6,564 bases of DNA from NCBI GenBank assembly GCA_039180865.1, contig JBCDCZ010000255.1, positions 1-6,564 on the forward strand, written 5' to 3'. The first letter of the stretch is position 1; each line of letters starts with the position of its first letter. The stretch is from JBCDCU01 sp039180865 (GTDB taxonomy: Bacteria; Pseudomonadota; Alphaproteobacteria; Rhizobiales; JACESI01). A program made the translations under genes and the position numbers. This document shows positions 5,977-6,564 of this stretch, in pieces. The notes beneath the pieces are model-generated. The model made no database searches, was not told the DNA's origin, and saw only the letters and a list, made by a program, of their open reading frames with translations.

Positions 5977-6405
5977 TTACGTTGGGCTTGGCGCGTCGAC
6001 CGGTGTGGTTTCAAAAGCCGCGGGTGACGTGATCTCAATGAGTTCCATATCGTCGGAATGGCGCACCTCCCGGTGACGGATTCCCGGCGGCTGAAGGACG
6101 CAAGAGCCCGCCCTGAGCATATGCTCGCCGCTCTCCTCATATTCGAACACCACCCAGCCTTTGGTGACAAAGACCATCTGGAAATCAAGGTGATGGATGT
6201 GCCACTGGCCTTCGGAATGCATACCCGGCACTGCGCGGATGACATGGGCTGCAAACTTGCCATCGGTTGCTTCTGCAATTCCCAGATGCCGGTATTCGAA
6301 GAAAGCCCGCAGACCTTCACCGACAAATGGGCTGTCGTCTGCGTGGGATATTGTAAATGCCTGTCCGGCCCAAAGCCGCGGCGCATTCTCAAGGCGCTGG
6401 TCCAT
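5977..6405 (-). CDS. Small single-domain cupin protein
   Basis: Encodes 142 aa on the minus strand, starting at the ATG at 6403-6405 behind a very strong ribosome site. The double-stranded beta-helix motifs are visible. Motif 1 is WHIHHLDFQMVFVTKG (68-83), with His69 and His71 as metal ligands and Gln76 where the third ligand is usually Glu. Motif 2 is GSCVLQPPGIRHREV (100-114), with Pro107-Gly108 and His111 as the fourth ligand. The first ~50 residues (GLRAFFEYRHLGIAEATDG, 31-49) precede the barrel, and the short tail is Pro/Thr-rich. No signal peptide, so cytoplasmic. Single-domain cupins of this size include metal-dependent dioxygenases, isomerases and ligand sensors, and the reaction cannot be told from sequence. 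It converges on the ligase gene with 35 bp between stop codons and is divergent from the gene starting at 6560. A link to the transported compound is possible but only by proximity. Confidence 0.85.
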   Translation of the reverse strand: MDQRLENAPRLWAGQAFTISHADDSPFVGEGLRAFFEYRHLGIAEATDGKFAAHVIRAVPGMHSEGQWHIHHLDFQMVFVTKGWVVFEYEESGEHMLRAGSCVLQPPGIRHREVRHSDDMELIEITSPAAFETTPVDAPSPT

Positions 6406-6409
6406 TTTT

Positions 6410-6419
6410 CTCTCCTCCC
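6410..6419 (-). promoter_or_regulatory. Strong ribosome binding site fixing the cupin start
   Basis: On the minus strand this reads GGGAGGAGAG, ending 4 nt before the ATG at 6405, with its GGAGG core about 8 nt away. It rules for the 142-aa product over a reading-frame extension up to 6561 that would add 52 basic residues unrelated to the cupin fold. Confidence 0.85.
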
Positions 6420-6427
6420 GTGAAGCA

Positions 6428-6456
6428 AGAATAAACCGCAGTCGGCCCTTCATCAA
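6428..6456 (-). promoter_or_regulatory. Putative sigma70-type promoter for the cupin gene
   Basis: Read on the minus strand, TTGATG (6456-6451) is followed after exactly 17 bp by TATTCT (6433-6428). Each matches its consensus at four of six positions. Transcription would begin near 6421, giving a leader of about 16 nt that holds just the ribosome site before the ATG at 6405. The geometry is good, but the boxes are only moderate matches. Confidence 0.5.
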
Positions 6457-6517
6457 TGCGCGCACCAATGACAGGGCATTCAGATACCTTTTCCGTCTTT
6501 CATTTCCTGACAGATGC

Positions 6518-6530
6518 GGTAACGGTTTCC
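6518..6530. promoter_or_regulatory. Imperfect 13-bp palindrome, candidate operator between divergent genes
   Basis: GGTAACGGTTTCC is a dyad centred on 6524, with five of six base pairs symmetric (the T/T pair at 6520/6528 breaks it). It lies about 30 bp before the candidate + strand start at 6560 and just after a -35-like CTGACA (6507-6512) with no good -10 partner. The position suits an operator for the downstream gene or for both divergent genes. No regulator is identified. Confidence 0.3.
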
Positions 6531-6559
6531 TTGTTCGCGGCTCAAACAGGGAGAAGGAC

Positions 6560-6564
6560 ATGTC
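6560..6564 (+). CDS. Likely start of a divergent + strand gene, cut by the window end
   Basis: An ATG at 6560-6562 is preceded by GGGAG at 6549-6553 (6-nt spacing), with more purines up to 6558, a good ribosome-site arrangement right after a 154-bp non-coding gap. Only the first codon and two bases are visible, so nothing can be said of the product. It could equally be an internal coincidence. Confidence 0.4.

Noticed and set aside
5942..5981. Bidirectional terminator between the convergent ligase and cupin genes
   Set aside because: Only a 5-bp CGTAA/TTACG repeat (5961-5965 and 5977-5981) is present, with no GC-rich stem or T run, so I do not call a terminator.
5841..6428. Minus-strand open frame of 195 codons overlapping the cupin and the ligase end
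   Set aside because: It is out of frame with the cupin on the same strand, and its product is low-complexity with no motif. The cupin frame has the motifs and the ribosome site.
6406..6561. N-terminal extension of the cupin frame to 6561
   Set aside because: The added 52 residues are basic and unlike a cupin, and the ATG at 6405 has a strong ribosome site and a well-placed promoter.

Overview
The window looks like part of a proteobacterial chromosome, most likely alphaproteobacterial. This rests on the moderate, slightly GC-rich composition, the GGAG/AGGGAGG-type ribosome sites, and the resemblance of the encoded proteins (from memory, no search run) to transporter-ligase clusters of Rhizobiales and Rhodobacterales. 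I cannot name the genus. The DNA is almost fully coding. I see no tRNA, rRNA, CRISPR array, insertion sequence or other sign of recent transfer.

Layout. Positions 1-4579 hold most of a branched-chain-amino-acid-type (HAAT/Liv) ABC importer on the + strand, in the order livG (last 26 codons only), livH, livM, a LivK-type periplasmic binding protein, and livF. GHM are tightly packed (9-13 bp gaps). Two longer gaps follow. The one before the binding-protein gene (93 bp) carries a CAATTGG/CCAATTG dyad. The one between the binding protein and livF (156 bp) carries a strong GC-rich hairpin with a T run. A clear Rho-independent terminator follows livF at about 4587-4614.

Positions 4703-5941 (+) encode a short (412-aa) adenylate-forming enzyme of the phenylacetate-CoA ligase (PaaK) family. 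Its carboxyl-terminal motifs are intact, but its phosphate-binding loop is replaced by a Ser-Pro-Gly-Pro sequence. Converging on it, 5977-6405 (-) encodes a small single-domain cupin. The cupin's upstream region (6406-6559) is probably a divergent promoter, because a new + strand gene seems to start at 6560, at the very end of the window.

How the genes work together. The binding protein would catch a ligand in the periplasm, LivH/LivM would form the channel, and LivG/LivF would power import. The neighbouring ligase-like protein suggests the ligand is a carboxylic acid (possibly aromatic or aryl-alkanoic) that is activated to a CoA thioester or adenylate after uptake, rather than a branched-chain amino acid. 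That substrate assignment is inference. The most unusual item is the ligase-like protein without a canonical P-loop, whose activity cannot be taken for granted.
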